Source: Candidatus Omnitrophota bacterium
GTDB lineage: Bacteria; Omnitrophota; Gorgyraeia; Velamenicoccales; Velamenicoccaceae
DNA length: 64,000 nt
Assembly: GCA_016235185.1 (NCBI GenBank)
Contig: JACRLT010000029.1
Location: forward strand, 1 to 64,000
Direction: 5' to 3'
In this document: in pieces, positions 9,548-18,158 of the stretch
How the letters are laid out: each line of letters starts with the position of its first letter
How positions within the stretch are numbered: the first letter of the stretch is position 1
Program-made: the position numbers and the translations under genes
Notes under the pieces: model-generated
What the model saw: only the letters and a program-made list of their open reading frames with translations
Database searches by the model: none
What the model was told of the DNA's origin: nothing

Positions 9548-10791
9548 ATTGATCCTCCTAATGCTTTGGATGCCGCCTTAAGCGTTTGCTCTATATCCTT
9601 ATGCGTATGGACAAAAGAAAGGAAATTAACTTCAAATTCCGAAGGCGCAAAGAACACACCCTGCGCCAGCATCCTGCGATAAAATGATCTGAACCGGCCT
9701 TTATTTGTAAATCTCAAACTAAACATCGAACCAAAACGGACAATATTAATATCGACGCCTCTTTGCTGTGCTATCTTAAGCAAACCCGTTGTCAATATCC
9801 CTGCCAACACATCGATCCTGCGATAATACGCCTGCTTTTTCTCTAAAATTTCAAGCGTCCCTAACCCGGCGCGCATAACAACGGGATTGCCGGCGAATGT
9901 CGAAGCCTGATAAACTTTTCCATTCGGCGCCAGATGGTCCATTATCTTTTTGGAAGCGCCATAAGCGCCGATCGGCAACCCTCCGCCTATGATCTTACCT
10001 AATGTTATTATGTCAGGGGTGACCCCTGAAATCCCGGCGAACGAACCGAAGTGAAAACGGAATCCGGTGATCACCTCGTCAAAAATAAGAAGGCTGCCCG
10101 ATCTTTTAGTAATGGCCCTTAGCCTTTTTAAAAAATCTATGTCTGGGGCGATCAAGCCGAAATTACCTCCAACGGGCTCCGCTAAAACAGCTGCGATCTG
10201 TCCGGCGTACTTTTTAAATATCTTATCAATGGCCGCCAGATCTCCTAAAGGTACTACGAGCGTATGCCTGGTAAAATCTTTTGGGACGCCGGCACTCGTT
10301 GGTAAACCGAAGGTCGAAAGCCCTGACCCTGCTTTTGTCAAAAGATAATCCGCATGGCCGTGATAAGCATTTTCAAATTTCAGTATTTTGTCGCGCTTCG
10401 TTACTCCGCGCGCCAACCGCACCGCTCCCATAACAGCCTCTGTGCCGGAATTTACAAATCTGACCTTTTCAATAAACGGTATTGCGTTCTGGATCCTGGC
10501 TGCCAATTCTATTTCACGGGCATTTGTAGTCCCGAAACTCAAACCCTGACCCATGGTTTTTTTTATGTCCCTTAAAACCTGCGGATAAGCATGACCGAGG
10601 ATAAGTGAACCCCACGAAAGAACGTAATCTATATATCGCCGGCCGTCATGATCAAAGACCTTGGAGCCTTTTCCACTTTTTATCAGAAGCGGCTCGCCGC
10701 CAATATAACGAAAACTGCGTACCGGACTGCTGACCCCGCCGACCATATAGCGGCAGGCTTGCTTAAATAATCCGTGATTTAACTTAGCCAT
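9544..10791 (-). CDS. hemL: Glutamate-1-semialdehyde 2,1-aminomutase
   Basis: About 415 residues, class III aminotransferase fold. It converts glutamate-1-semialdehyde to 5-aminolevulinate after HemA. Visible blocks are MVGGVSSPVRSF at the N-terminus, VNSGTEAVMGAVRLAR, FDEVITGFR, and the PLP-lysine segment TLGKIIGGGLPIGA. ATG 10791 (MAKLNHGLF) is preceded by GGATG and lies within the last codons of hemB. The longer frame upstream encodes hemB sequence out of frame, so it is rejected as the start. Confidence 0.95.
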   Translation of the reverse strand: MAKLNHGLFKQACRYMVGGVSSPVRSFRYIGGEPLLIKSGKGSKVFDHDGRRYIDYVLSWGSLILGHAYPQVLRDIKKTMGQGLSFGTTNAREIELAARIQNAIPFIEKVRFVNSGTEAVMGAVRLARGVTKRDKILKFENAYHGHADYLLTKAGSGLSTFGLPTSAGVPKDFTRHTLVVPLGDLAAIDKIFKKYAGQIAAVLAEPVGGNFGLIAPDIDFLKRLRAITKRSGSLLIFDEVITGFRFHFGSFAGISGVTPDIITLGKIIGGGLPIGAYGASKKIMDHLAPNGKVYQASTFAGNPVVMRAGLGTLEILEKKQAYYRRIDVLAGILTTGLLKIAQQRGVDINIVRFGSMFSLRFTNKGRFRSFYRRMLAQGVFFAPSEFEVNFLSFVHTHKDIEQTLKAASKALGGSI

Positions 10792-11726
10792 TTTGCTGCA
10801 TCCTTTGCGTGATAGGTAATGATCCAATCCGCACCTGCGCGCTTTATCGACGTCAATACCTCAAAAACCATTTTTTTCTCATCCCACAGTTTTTTTTTGG
10901 CGCCGTATTTGATAAATGCGTATTCACCACTTACATTATAAACAGCCAGAGGAAAATCAAATTTTCGGCGCGCTTCATTAACAATATCCAGATAACCCAA
11001 TGCGGGCTTAACCATGACCATATCCGCGCCTTCGCTTATATCGTCAGCTATCTCTCTAAGCGCAGGCCCGGAAGAAACAAAATTAAGCTGATATCCGCTC
11101 CTGTCTCCGAATGCCGGCGCAGAATCCGCCGCTTGCCGAAAAGGGCCGTAAAAATTCGATGCAAATTTTGCAGAATACCCTAAAATTTTAGTCTTTTTGA
11201 AACCGCCTTTATCCAAGGCTTTCCTTATGACCCTGACCTGCTTTTTTGCCATAGCAGAAGGCGCCACCCAATCCGCGCCTGCTTCTGCATGAGCCAACGC
11301 TATCCTGGCCAATGCCTCCAAAGTCCGTCCACGGTCAATGGACTGACCGAGGTCCGACCTTGGCCCCGAATGGCGAGGTCGGACCTCGGTCAAAATCCCA
11401 CAGTGGCCATGCGCCGTATAAGCGCATAAGCATAAATCGGTTATGACAACCAGGCCGGGGAATTCTTTTTTGATCTCTCTAGCAGCCCGAACAACGATAT
11501 TTTTTTCATCATAAGCCGACATTCCGCTGTCATCTTTATGCTTCGGGACTCCGAACAAAAGTACCTTGCCTATCCCAAGCCTCTTTGCATCTTCGATATC
11601 CTTAATAAGACTGCCGATCGAGAGCCTGAAAATACCGGGGAAATCCCTTATCACCTGCTTCTCGTTCTTGCCGTCTACGACAAAATACGGATAAACCAGG
11701 TTATCTTTATTTAAACTTATGGCCAT
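10779..11726 (-). CDS. hemB: Delta-aminolevulinic acid dehydratase (porphobilinogen synthase) with in-frame palindromic insertion
   Basis: About 315 residues. It condenses two 5-aminolevulinate molecules to porphobilinogen. The metal-binding segment DLCLCAYTAHGHC keeps three Cys (zinc type), and the two active-site lysines are in GYSAKFASNFYGPFR and VMVKPALGYLD. Between the Cys segment and RTLEALARIA most HemB proteins have about 6-9 residues; here residues 112-128 are encoded by a perfect DNA palindrome (11344-11392), giving a basic extra loop (TEVRPRHSGPRSDLGQ). The frame is kept, so the enzyme may still work. ATG 11726 overlaps the cobA 3' end by 20 nt. Confidence 0.93.
   Translation of the reverse strand: MAISLNKDNLVYPYFVVDGKNEKQVIRDFPGIFRLSIGSLIKDIEDAKRLGIGKVLLFGVPKHKDDSGMSAYDEKNIVVRAAREIKKEFPGLVVITDLCLCAYTAHGHCGILTEVRPRHSGPRSDLGQSIDRGRTLEALARIALAHAEAGADWVAPSAMAKKQVRVIRKALDKGGFKKTKILGYSAKFASNFYGPFRQAADSAPAFGDRSGYQLNFVSSGPALREIADDISEGADMVMVKPALGYLDIVNEARRKFDFPLAVYNVSGEYAFIKYGAKKKLWDEKKMVFEVLTSIKRAGADWIITYHAKDAAKWLS
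11344..11392. repeat. Palindromic element inside hemB (coding)
   Basis: Perfect inverted repeat with 17-bp arms (TGACCGAGGTCCGACCT and its complement) around a 15-nt loop containing GGCCCCGAA. A diverged copy with the same loop core lies in the intergenic island at 30758-30804 in the opposite orientation. About 39 of 47 aligned bases agree. It adds whole codons to hemB without breaking the frame. Confidence 0.85.
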
Positions 11727-12438
11727 ATATCTTTTTCCCGTACTCAACAACGTTACCGACTATAAAAACAGACGGCGCTCGCAAAGCATGACTTCGCGCC
11801 TTGCTGATGATGTTCCCCAGATTACCAGCCACCGACCGCTCCTCCTTAGCTGTGCCGCGCTCAATAAAAGCGCATGGCGTTGCCTTTGGCCTCCCTGATT
11901 TCAGGATGGCTGTAACGACTTTTTTGATATTGCTGACCGCCATCAGATATACCAATGTGTCGCAATCCGGCGCATCTATCGGCCTGCCATTGCTCTTTCG
12001 CCCCGTTAAAACAGCTACTGAAGATACCTCGCCTCTGCGCGTAAGCGGTATGCCAAAGCTTTCCGGCGCGCCAAAAGCGCAAGTGATACCCTGGACTATC
12101 TCGAAATCAACACCTTTCCTCTTTAAATATAAGGCCTCTTCGATGCCGCGGCTAAACACGAACGGATCACCGCCTTTAAGCCGCACGACCAAATTTCCTT
12201 CCTTCGCCTTTTTAAAAAGCAAGAGATTGATCTCATCTTGCTCCAATAAGTGAATGCCGTCAGCCTTACCGACGCAGATCAATTGAGCGCCCTTTTTTGT
12301 AAAATTTAACAGTTCTTTTGAGGCTAAAAAATCATAGAGGATGACATCCGCCTCTTTTATGCGGTTAAACCCTTTGACGCTTATCAATTCCCAATCTCCG
12401 GGCCCTGCACCGACAATACAGACTTTGCCTTTTTTCAA
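11707..12438 (-). CDS. cobA: Uroporphyrinogen-III C-methyltransferase (SUMT)
   Basis: A 243-residue SUMT. CIVGAGPGDWELISVKG, VRLKGGDPFVFSRG and VQGITCAFGAPESFGIPLT are the SAM- and substrate-binding blocks. It methylates uroporphyrinogen III twice to give precorrin-2 for siroheme. It is a stand-alone domain: the HemD fusion common in other phyla is absent, and no hemD is seen in the window. Translation appears to start at TTG overlapping the hemC stop (TTGA), with AGGAGG just upstream. Confidence 0.93.
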   Translation of the reverse strand: MKKGKVCIVGAGPGDWELISVKGFNRIKEADVILYDFLASKELLNFTKKGAQLICVGKADGIHLLEQDEINLLLFKKAKEGNLVVRLKGGDPFVFSRGIEEALYLKRKGVDFEIVQGITCAFGAPESFGIPLTRRGEVSSVAVLTGRKSNGRPIDAPDCDTLVYLMAVSNIKKVVTAILKSGRPKATPCAFIERGTAKEERSVAGNLGNIISKARSHALRAPSVFIVGNVVEYGKKIYGHKFK

Positions 12439-13055
12439 TTCTTTATCCTCCTGACTATGGTCAGGCGCCCCTGCTTGGGGTGCGTTCTAAAAATATTTAA
12501 CGGAAAAACCTCGGCGATCCTATCTTCAAGCCCCAGTCTGATCAAAGCTGCATGCGCAACAATAAGGGCATCGATCTTTCCATCCTCTATCAATGCAAGC
12601 CGCTCCTCTATATTGCCGCGAATATCCACCAAAGCCAGATCACTCCGCCACGCCGCGATCTCATCTTTTCTCCTTTGACTGCTTACCCCGATACGCCAGC
12701 CCTTTGGCAACGCCGCTAATTCAATGTTGCCTTTCGAGACAAGGCAATCAAAAGGGCTTATTGACTCTGTCTCATAATATACCTCTATGCCCTGCGCTAA
12801 ATTTTGCGGCACGTCTTTTGCGCTGTGGACCCCAAAATCGATTGCGCCTTCCAAAAGCGCCTCATCTATTTCCCTTGTGAAAAAATCAGGGTCAGTCACG
12901 CCGGAAAAGGGTGTTTTTTTATCCTTATCTCCCAATGTATCTATGATCTTTATAACAAAGGTGTCTGCCGTGTATGTTTTTTTTAATATCTCAACGGCCT
13001 CGTAAGCCTGCTTCAATGCGAGAGGACTGGGCCTGACACCGATCTTAATTTCCAT
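12435..13055 (-). CDS. hemC: Porphobilinogen deaminase HemC lacking the C-terminal cofactor domain
   Basis: 206 residues. Domains 1 and 2 are recognisable: IGVRPSPLALKQA at the start, HSAKDVP with the catalytic Asp, and VSSQRRKDEIA plus DIRGNIEERL for cofactor/substrate binding. Usual HemC is about 300 residues, and its third domain carries the Cys that binds the dipyrromethane cofactor. Here the protein stops after PKQGRLTIVRRIKN, where domain 3 should begin, and the next gene starts at once. The only Cys is residue 104 (FDCLV), not at the known cofactor position. How it would hold the cofactor is unclear. Confidence 0.88.
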   Translation of the reverse strand: MEIKIGVRPSPLALKQAYEAVEILKKTYTADTFVIKIIDTLGDKDKKTPFSGVTDPDFFTREIDEALLEGAIDFGVHSAKDVPQNLAQGIEVYYETESISPFDCLVSKGNIELAALPKGWRIGVSSQRRKDEIAAWRSDLALVDIRGNIEERLALIEDGKIDALIVAHAALIRLGLEDRIAEVFPLNIFRTHPKQGRLTIVRRIKN

Positions 13056-14020
13056 ATGAACCTTCCTGCTTTTTCTCCGACAATACTCAAAGCCTCCTGG
13101 ATATCCGAATTTTTGAAGTCGGATCCTATGACTAGATCATCCACATTAAACAACCGGGCATTACCCAATCCGGCAATGCGCGGGTCTATGTCGCGAGGGC
13201 ATGCCAGATCAAACAATAGCATCGGCCTCGACGAGTGCCTATTGGCCTGAAAAACTTCTTTTTGCAGTATCAAATGCGGGCTCGCGGTTGCGCTAAATAA
13301 GATATCCGCTTCATCAAGCCTATGGTAAAACTCATCAAAAACAATTGTCTCCCCTCCCACACAGACAGCCAACTCTTGAGCCCTATTAAAAGTCCTGCCG
13401 GCTACAATAATGCACCTGGCCCCTCTAGAGGCGCAATGAACTGCAACGCTGTTCGCAACTACGCCTGCGCCAATGACAAAAATATTTTTTTTGGCCAGTC
13501 CTTTAGATAAACGTTGTGCTAATTCTACAGCTGTACTTGCTATTGAAGGGTCCCTTCCGGATAAATGGGTGTTTTGGCGCACCAATTTGCCGGTAAACAA
13601 AGCGCGCTCAAAAACCTTATTCAAAAAAGGCGTAGTAGCTTCAAACCTCTTTGCCAAAAAATACGCCTCCTTGACCTGGCGCAAAATCTCGTTTTCCCCT
13701 ATTGACTGCGAATCAAGGCCTGCAGCCACGCCAAACAAGTGAAGGATGGCCTCAACATCTCGCTTTATGTAAAAATGATCTCTCAAGCCATCTCCTGCCT
13801 TCTTAAAATCAAAAAGGAAATCCCTGACCTGCAAGTTATAGTCGGCCTCTGCGTAGACCTCAACCCTCTGACAGGTAGAGAGAATAACAGCGCCTCGCAC
13901 GATATCGGCCTCAAACATCTTCTGCAAGGCGAGAAGACAATCGTTCTTTGAAAAAGAGAACCGTTCTCTTAAAGGCAGAGGCGCATACTTATAATTAGTC
14001 CCTACCACTACGAAATTCAT
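13013..14020 (-). CDS. hemA: Glutamyl-tRNA reductase without the C-terminal dimerisation domain
   Basis: 335 residues against the usual 410-440. Present are the catalytic domain (GTNYKYAPLPLRERFSF; STCQRVEVYAE with the nucleophile Cys; GLDSQSIGENEILRQVK) and the NADPH domain (FVIGAGVVANSVA; LLFDLACPRDIDP; VDDL). The roughly 85-residue C-terminal helical dimerisation domain is missing: the frame ends GPVLSH within the first codons of hemC, overlapping it by 43 nt. It makes glutamate-1-semialdehyde from Glu-tRNA. The activity of a form lacking the dimer domain is an open question. Confidence 0.93.
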   Translation of the reverse strand: MNFVVVGTNYKYAPLPLRERFSFSKNDCLLALQKMFEADIVRGAVILSTCQRVEVYAEADYNLQVRDFLFDFKKAGDGLRDHFYIKRDVEAILHLFGVAAGLDSQSIGENEILRQVKEAYFLAKRFEATTPFLNKVFERALFTGKLVRQNTHLSGRDPSIASTAVELAQRLSKGLAKKNIFVIGAGVVANSVAVHCASRGARCIIVAGRTFNRAQELAVCVGGETIVFDEFYHRLDEADILFSATASPHLILQKEVFQANRHSSRPMLLFDLACPRDIDPRIAGLGNARLFNVDDLVIGSDFKNSDIQEALSIVGEKAGRFIWKLRSVSGPVLSH

Positions 14021-14462
14021 CTATCTTCCTTTTCAAAAAGTCTTTGAATTCCTTAGACAGTACTGGATTTTTTGCGTCCGTAGAAACGGAAATTACCAAG
14101 CCGCGCCTTCTGATCACCGCAGGTGAAATAAAATCGCACAGTGCCGTACTGTCCGCAACGTTGACAAGGATGTTATTTTTTTTCGCATCCGAACAAACCA
14201 TTTCATTGGCCCGCCTGTCCGACGTAGCTGCTATAACAAGCCTCGCCCTACCCATATCCGACGCTCTATACTTTCTCTTGATAAGAGTAATTACCCTTTT
14301 ACTTGCCAGGTTTTCAATATGACGGGTCGCGCTTGGCGCAACGACACGTATGCGCGCGCCAAAAGCCAACAACAGCCTAATCTTACGCTCTGCAACGCTG
14401 CCTGCGCCTATTATCAAGACGTCTTTTCCGTCAATATTCAACCCAACGGGATAATACTTCAG
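13995..14462 (-). CDS. Precorrin-2 dehydrogenase (CysG N-domain/SirC/Met8-like), short form
   Basis: About 155 residues. A Rossmann motif VLIIGAGSVAERKIRLLL opens it, AATSDRRANE follows, and NVADSTALCDF carries the Asp conserved as catalytic in CysG and Met8. It oxidises precorrin-2 to sirohydrochlorin and may insert iron. Homologues of about 200 residues have a further helical C-terminus that is missing here. The family usually begins MKYYP; here KYYPVGL is preceded by CTG at 14462, overlapping the cysH stop as CTGA behind AGGAGAAGG. I therefore infer a CTG start. The frame is open further upstream but encodes only basic cysH-shadow sequence. Confidence 0.85.
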   Translation of the reverse strand: MKYYPVGLNIDGKDVLIIGAGSVAERKIRLLLAFGARIRVVAPSATRHIENLASKRVITLIKRKYRASDMGRARLVIAATSDRRANEMVCSDAKKNNILVNVADSTALCDFISPAVIRRRGLVISVSTDAKNPVLSKEFKDFLKRKIDEFRSGRD

Positions 14463-15190
14463 ATACCTTCTCCTGCGCCTACATTCTTCAAAGGCCTTGT
14501 GTGGATACCGCATTCGCCGCCGCACTTGCTGGTGCCTATCCAACGGCCGGCGCGCTCATTATCTTCGCTTGTGATCTTTGTGCAAGGGGCGCAACCCAAA
14601 GACCTGTATCCTTCGGCATAGAGAGGATTCACCGGAACACCGTAGAGTGCCAAATACTGCCAGATTTCGCGCTCTTTCCATATGAGTATGGGGTTGAGCT
14701 TGATGAGCCCCTTATCCCTCTCTTCCACCTCGCGATAATCCGTACGCGTGCGGCCTTCGGTGCAGCGAAGGCCTGTAACCCAGCACTTCACATGCATTTC
14801 TTCAACAGCCCTTTTCACAGGCTCTACTTTTAAAAGGTCGCAGCAACGGTCAGGCGCAGTTTCGTAAAGTTTATCCGGGATCTCGACATCGCTTTTATAG
14901 ATCTTTAACTCCGGGTATTTACGGACGGACTCGTTCATAAAAACGACTGTCTCTGCCGGCTTATACCGCGTGGTGACGATAAATCCGCGTATCCTTGTAT
15001 CAACTCTTTTTGCCAGGTCCCATACAGCCACTGAATCTTTCCCCAGGCTGTTTGCCACCACCAAAGAGTCGCCATAACGCGCATAAGCTTCCTTAATGAG
15101 CTGCCTTGACCTTTCTACTTTTTCCTTGAAATTCAAGGTTTCGACGAGTACCTTTAGATCCTCATTCTTTGTTGTCTCCAATAAACCCAT
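14459..15190 (-). CDS. cysH: Assimilatory APS reductase (CysH family)
   Basis: 243 residues. The PP-loop-like segment SLGKDSVAVWDL binds the nucleotide. The Cys pairs DRCCDLLKVEP and GCAPCT form the 4Fe-4S site that marks APS- rather than PAPS-reducing enzymes. KCGGECGIH near the C-terminus contains the catalytic Cys. It reduces adenylylsulfate to sulfite using thiol donors, feeding the sulfite reductase at the end of the operon. ATP sulfurylase is not in the window. Confidence 0.93.
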   Translation of the reverse strand: MGLLETTKNEDLKVLVETLNFKEKVERSRQLIKEAYARYGDSLVVANSLGKDSVAVWDLAKRVDTRIRGFIVTTRYKPAETVVFMNESVRKYPELKIYKSDVEIPDKLYETAPDRCCDLLKVEPVKRAVEEMHVKCWVTGLRCTEGRTRTDYREVEERDKGLIKLNPILIWKEREIWQYLALYGVPVNPLYAEGYRSLGCAPCTKITSEDNERAGRWIGTSKCGGECGIHTRPLKNVGAGEGI

Positions 15191-15229
15191 TTTCTTTACC
15201 TTCCTTTCTTCTTGTTGGCGTTAGTAGAA

Positions 15230-16144
15230 CTATGACTTAAAATATTGCTCGGTTGAAAAATACCTGTCGCCCCTATCGGGAAATACCGTGACCACGGTTT
15301 TGCCTTCCCCTAATCGCCCTGCAAGCTTGAGCGCTACCCATGCAGCGGCGCCCGAGGATATACCGACAAACAGGCCTTCTTCATGAGCCAGCCTTCGCGA
15401 CATAAGAAAGGCATCGTTATCGCTTACGCAGATAATTTCATCGATTATATCCCTGTTTAATATTGCCGGTATGAAGCCTGCGCCAATACCCTGGATCTTA
15501 TGTGTCCCGGGTTTTCCGCCTGATAGAACCGCACTATTTTGCGGCTCAACTGCCACAACCCGGCAATCAGGATAGCGCTGTTTTAAAACCTCACCAACGC
15601 CGGTAATGGTGCCGCCTGTACCGACACCGGCTACAAAAGCATCTATGTTGCCAACGGTACTATTTAAAATTTCTAAAGCCGTTGTCCGGCGATGAATATC
15701 CGGGTTTGATCTATTTTCAAACTGATGAAGTATAATGCTATCCGCCGTCTTCTTCTGAAGCTCCTGCGCCTTCTTAATGGCCCCTGCCATCCCTTTCGCT
15801 GTAGGCGTCAGGATAACATCTGCGCCATACGCCCTCAAAATAAAGGTACGCTCCAGGCTCATCGCCTCCGGCATAACAAGGATACATTTATAACCTTTTG
15901 CTGCGCACACCATGGCAAGGCCAATGCCTGTATTGCCGCTGGTAGGCTCAATTATAGTGGAATGTTTGTCAATTAACCCTTGCTTTTCCGCATCCTCGAT
16001 CATGGCAAGGCATATCCTGTCCTTGACACTGCCTCCGGGATTAAAGAATTCCAGCTTGGCATATACAGCGGCCGATAAAGGCTGTACCACCTTACTAAGC
16101 CTTACAATAGGCGTATGGCCTATCAGATCCAAAATAGTCAACAT
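15230..16144 (-). CDS. cysK: Cysteine synthase, paralogue 2
   Basis: About 304 residues, PLP fold type [17 protein letters not shown] has the PLP lysine, [12 protein letters not shown] the substrate loop, and [13 protein letters not shown] the phosphate loop. It is close to the other CysK in this window (6495-7421). ATG 16144 has GAGGGAG upstream; the longer frame reads into the transporter gene and is not used. Placed between the permease and cysH, it should capture the sulfide made by this operon into cysteine. Confidence 0.94.
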   Translation of the reverse strand: MLTILDLIGHTPIVRLSKVVQPLSAAVYAKLEFFNPGGSVKDRICLAMIEDAEKQGLIDKHSTIIEPTSGNTGIGLAMVCAAKGYKCILVMPEAMSLERTFILRAYGADVILTPTAKGMAGAIKKAQELQKKTADSIILHQFENRSNPDIHRRTTALEILNSTVGNIDAFVAGVGTGGTITGVGEVLKQRYPDCRVVAVEPQNSAVLSGGKPGTHKIQGIGAGFIPAILNRDIIDEIICVSDNDAFLMSRRLAHEEGLFVGISSGAAAWVALKLAGRLGEGKTVVTVFPDRGDRYFSTEQYFKS

Positions 16145-16158
16145 GCCGTCTCCCTCGT

Positions 16159-17130
16159 TTAAAGATGCTTGTTCAGAAACAAAAATAAATAAGATAGGCC
16201 CACAGAAAGGAAAGGAGTGATAAGCCATACCAAGAATGTTTTTCTGATTATATGACGGTCTATTGTATTCTTATGGCCGTTTTTTAAACAACTGACGGCA
16301 AATATAGAAAAAAGATTAAGCTGTACCAATGATTGTGGCACGCCAAAAACAGAGGCGATAAGAAGGAAGGTGGCTGTCACAAAAGATACCAAAGTCGCAG
16401 AAAAAGTCCCTAATGGTACGATTTCCTGGCCCGCGGTTTCAAGCGGCCCTTTTCCCAACAACCACGCACCTAAGCCAAAAATCGGCGAAATTATAAGCAG
16501 TCCGGGTATTATCTTTATTATCCCGGCCCCAAATAGCGGACCTACGGCGTTAGCAACATTATTTGATCCAATGGCAAAAGCAACGTAACAACTGACTATC
16601 AAAGCGGCTATCTTCAATTTTCTATCATTTGCAAATATCTTTTCATAAATATGCAGGTTATCGTGCTTGGGCGGATAGATCCTCCTATACAGCAAAAGAG
16701 TGGAAAAATAAGATAACAGAGGCAAAATGATCCACATAGGGATTATTCTTACGAACAAGGTTCTAAAAAAGAGGTGTTCGAAATACAACCCGGCACCGAC
16801 TACGGCTCCAACAGTCACCTGGCTGGTAGACTGGGGTATCTTTAATATGTTGGCAACAAAAAGGCTTATAGCCGCCGAAGCAAGGATTATTAAGGCGACA
16901 TCAAAACTTAAAAATTCTTTCGGCAATAGATTTTTGCCCAAGGTTATGCTGACATTCTTACCTAATATAACAGCTCCAAGGATCACGAAAAAAGTGAACA
17001 GTAACAATGCCTTCTTTTTCCTGATCAATTTTGCCCCGTAAACCGATGCAAAAGACGGCGCTATACCGCTGGCGCCCATATTTATGGCAAAAAAAACTAC
17101 CAACAATGTCAAAGATATTAATTTAAACAA
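16159..17130 (-). CDS. cysP: PiT-family anion permease, probably CysP sulfate transporter
   Basis: 323 residues with about ten hydrophobic segments. It has the duplicated PiT signature: [17 protein letters not shown] near residue 17, and [18 protein letters not shown] in the second half. The family includes phosphate:sodium symporters and the CysP sulfate permease. The operon of APS reductase, sulfite reductase and CysK behind an Rrf2 regulator favours sulfate as substrate; this is inference from context. It starts 15 bp after the regulator gene. Confidence 0.85.
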   Translation of the reverse strand: MFKLISLTLLVVFFAINMGASGIAPSFASVYGAKLIRKKKALLLFTFFVILGAVILGKNVSITLGKNLLPKEFLSFDVALIILASAAISLFVANILKIPQSTSQVTVGAVVGAGLYFEHLFFRTLFVRIIPMWIILPLLSYFSTLLLYRRIYPPKHDNLHIYEKIFANDRKLKIAALIVSCYVAFAIGSNNVANAVGPLFGAGIIKIIPGLLIISPIFGLGAWLLGKGPLETAGQEIVPLGTFSATLVSFVTATFLLIASVFGVPQSLVQLNLFSIFAVSCLKNGHKNTIDRHIIRKTFLVWLITPFLSVGLSYLFLFLNKHL

Positions 17131-17145
17131 ATCGTGCCTCCATAC

Positions 17146-17586
17146 TTAAATCGAATATTCGAGCGCCTGCTGCGTAGCTCCGGCTTGGGCAGCCAATTCT
17201 TCGAATGTCACATTATCTACAATGTCCGATGTTGCCTCATAAACATCCTGCCAGATCTTTCGGAAAACACATCTATATACGTCCTTGCAAGAATGATACT
17301 TGTCTTTTACGCACGCGATAGGTTCTATTGGGCCGTCAACAAAACGTATGACGCTACCCACCGTTATTTTTTTCGGTGGTTTTGACAACAAAAACCCTCC
17401 AACTTTGCCCCTTCTGCTTTCAATAAAACCACCTCTTTTCAACTCCAATAACACCTGCTCTAAAAACTTGACCGGCGCATCTATGCGCCTGGCCATCTCA
17501 TGTATAGTTACCAGGTCTTTTCCGTAATGCAGCGCCAGATCAAGCACTGCTTTTAATGAATAATCCCCTCGGAATGTTATTTTCAT
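17146..17586 (-). CDS. Rrf2-family transcriptional regulator (CymR/IscR-like)
   Basis: 146 residues. A winged helix-turn-helix occupies the N-terminal half (DYSLKAVLDLALHYG; IHEMARRIDAPVKFLEQVLLELKRGGFIES, key residues; GKVGGFLLSKPP). Three Cys follow in CVKDKYHSCKDVYRC (spacing 7 and 5), placed as in Fe-S-binding Rrf2 proteins, so it may sense iron-sulfur or cysteine status. It is the first gene of the sulfur assimilation operon, with a 19-bp palindrome over its own promoter, so autoregulation and control of the operon are likely. Confidence 0.92.
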   Translation of the reverse strand: MKITFRGDYSLKAVLDLALHYGKDLVTIHEMARRIDAPVKFLEQVLLELKRGGFIESRRGKVGGFLLSKPPKKITVGSVIRFVDGPIEPIACVKDKYHSCKDVYRCVFRKIWQDVYEATSDIVDNVTFEELAAQAGATQQALEYSI

Positions 17587-17609
17587 ATTGCTCCCAAATA
17601 CTCCATAAT

Positions 17610-17628
17610 CTCTATTAACTTAGTAGAG
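17610..17628. promoter_or_regulatory. 19-bp palindrome, predicted Rrf2 operator
   Basis: Minus strand CTCTACTAAGTTAATAGAG: 9-bp arms around a central G with 8 of 9 positions matched. It lies 24 bp before the rrf2 start and immediately downstream of the likely -10 box. Size, symmetry and position fit Rrf2-family operators. A related half-conserved site stands before metY. Confidence 0.65.
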
Positions 17629-17654
17629 CATACATTATAAAAAAAAATTGTCAA
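17628..17654 (-). promoter_or_regulatory. Predicted promoter of the rrf2-cysP-...-sir operon
   Basis: The minus-strand -35 TTGACA (17649-17654) is perfect. The best-placed -10 is TATGCT (17628-17633) with a short 15-nt spacer. A short spacer is known in some activator-dependent or MerR/IscR-type promoters. The better-looking TATAAT at 17634-17639 is only 9 nt away and cannot pair with this -35. Confidence 0.45.
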
Positions 17655-17681
17655 GTAAAATTTCAATTTTGAAAGATCCTC

Positions 17682-17716
17682 GACACCTACCTTGAAAATA
17701 TTCATAAGTAAGTGTC
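17682..17716. other. Imperfect inverted repeat GACACCTACCTT/AAGTAAGTGTC
   Basis: Stem of about 11 bp with two mismatches and a 12-nt loop, in the gap between the response-regulator operon end and the rrf2 promoter. It may contribute to termination or bind a factor; no T-run is present. Confidence 0.4.
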
Positions 17717-17728
17717 AAGGATAAATTC

Positions 17729-17769
17729 AGACAGATAATTTACATCACTACGTTCTGTAAATTATGTCT
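17729..17769 (-). terminator. Strong hairpin at the end of the response-regulator operon
   Basis: ATAATTTACA/TGTAAATTAT (10 bp, perfect) extended by AGAC/GTCT across a 2-nt bulge, with an 11-nt loop. It begins directly after the stop codon of the second receiver gene. No clean T-run follows, so it may be a transcript-end or RNA-stabilising hairpin rather than a classical intrinsic terminator. Confidence 0.5.
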
Positions 17770-18141
17770 TCATTTATAAAAATCCAGGAATTTGGCTGAA
17801 AGGCACTCTTCGAGGTATTCTAAACTGATGGGCTTAGTGATATAGTCAAAGGCCCCCAACTCCATGCACTTCTCGGCGATAGCGGTATCGGTAACACCGG
17901 TAACCATAATAACTCCAATATCCTTGTTGACTTCTTTGATCCTCTTTAAAACCTCGACACCGTCATGATCAGGCATGCGGATATCCAAAAGGACTATATG
18001 CGGGACTTTTTCTTTTACTATTTTTATGGCGTCTTCGCAATTTTCCGCGTCGTAGACCTCATAACCTTTACGGCCAAGGTACGATCCGAGTGTTTCTCTG
18101 ATAAATTTCTCATCGTCAACTATGAGGATCTTTTTCGTCAT
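17770..18141 (-). CDS. Stand-alone response regulator receiver (CheY-like), copy 2
   Basis: 123 residues, a single REC domain and no output domain. KILIVDDEKFIRE carries the acidic pair, IVLLDIRMPDHDG the phosphoacceptor Asp, MVTGVTD the Thr, and YITKPIS the Lys. It is a tandem duplicate of the gene just upstream (about four fifths of positions agree by eye), separated by 17 bp. It probably takes phosphate from the histidine kinase encoded upstream. How the signal leaves the system is not visible. Confidence 0.93.
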   Translation of the reverse strand: MTKKILIVDDEKFIRETLGSYLGRKGYEVYDAENCEDAIKIVKEKVPHIVLLDIRMPDHDGVEVLKRIKEVNKDIGVIMVTGVTDTAIAEKCMELGAFDYITKPISLEYLEECLSAKFLDFYK

Positions 18142-18158
18142 AATTTGGATAACACAGG

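Noticed and set aside
17634-17639. TATAAT as the -10 box of the rrf2 promoter
   Set aside because: It is 9 nt from the perfect TTGACA and 21 nt from the next TTGAAA; neither spacing is usable, so TATGCT further downstream is preferred.
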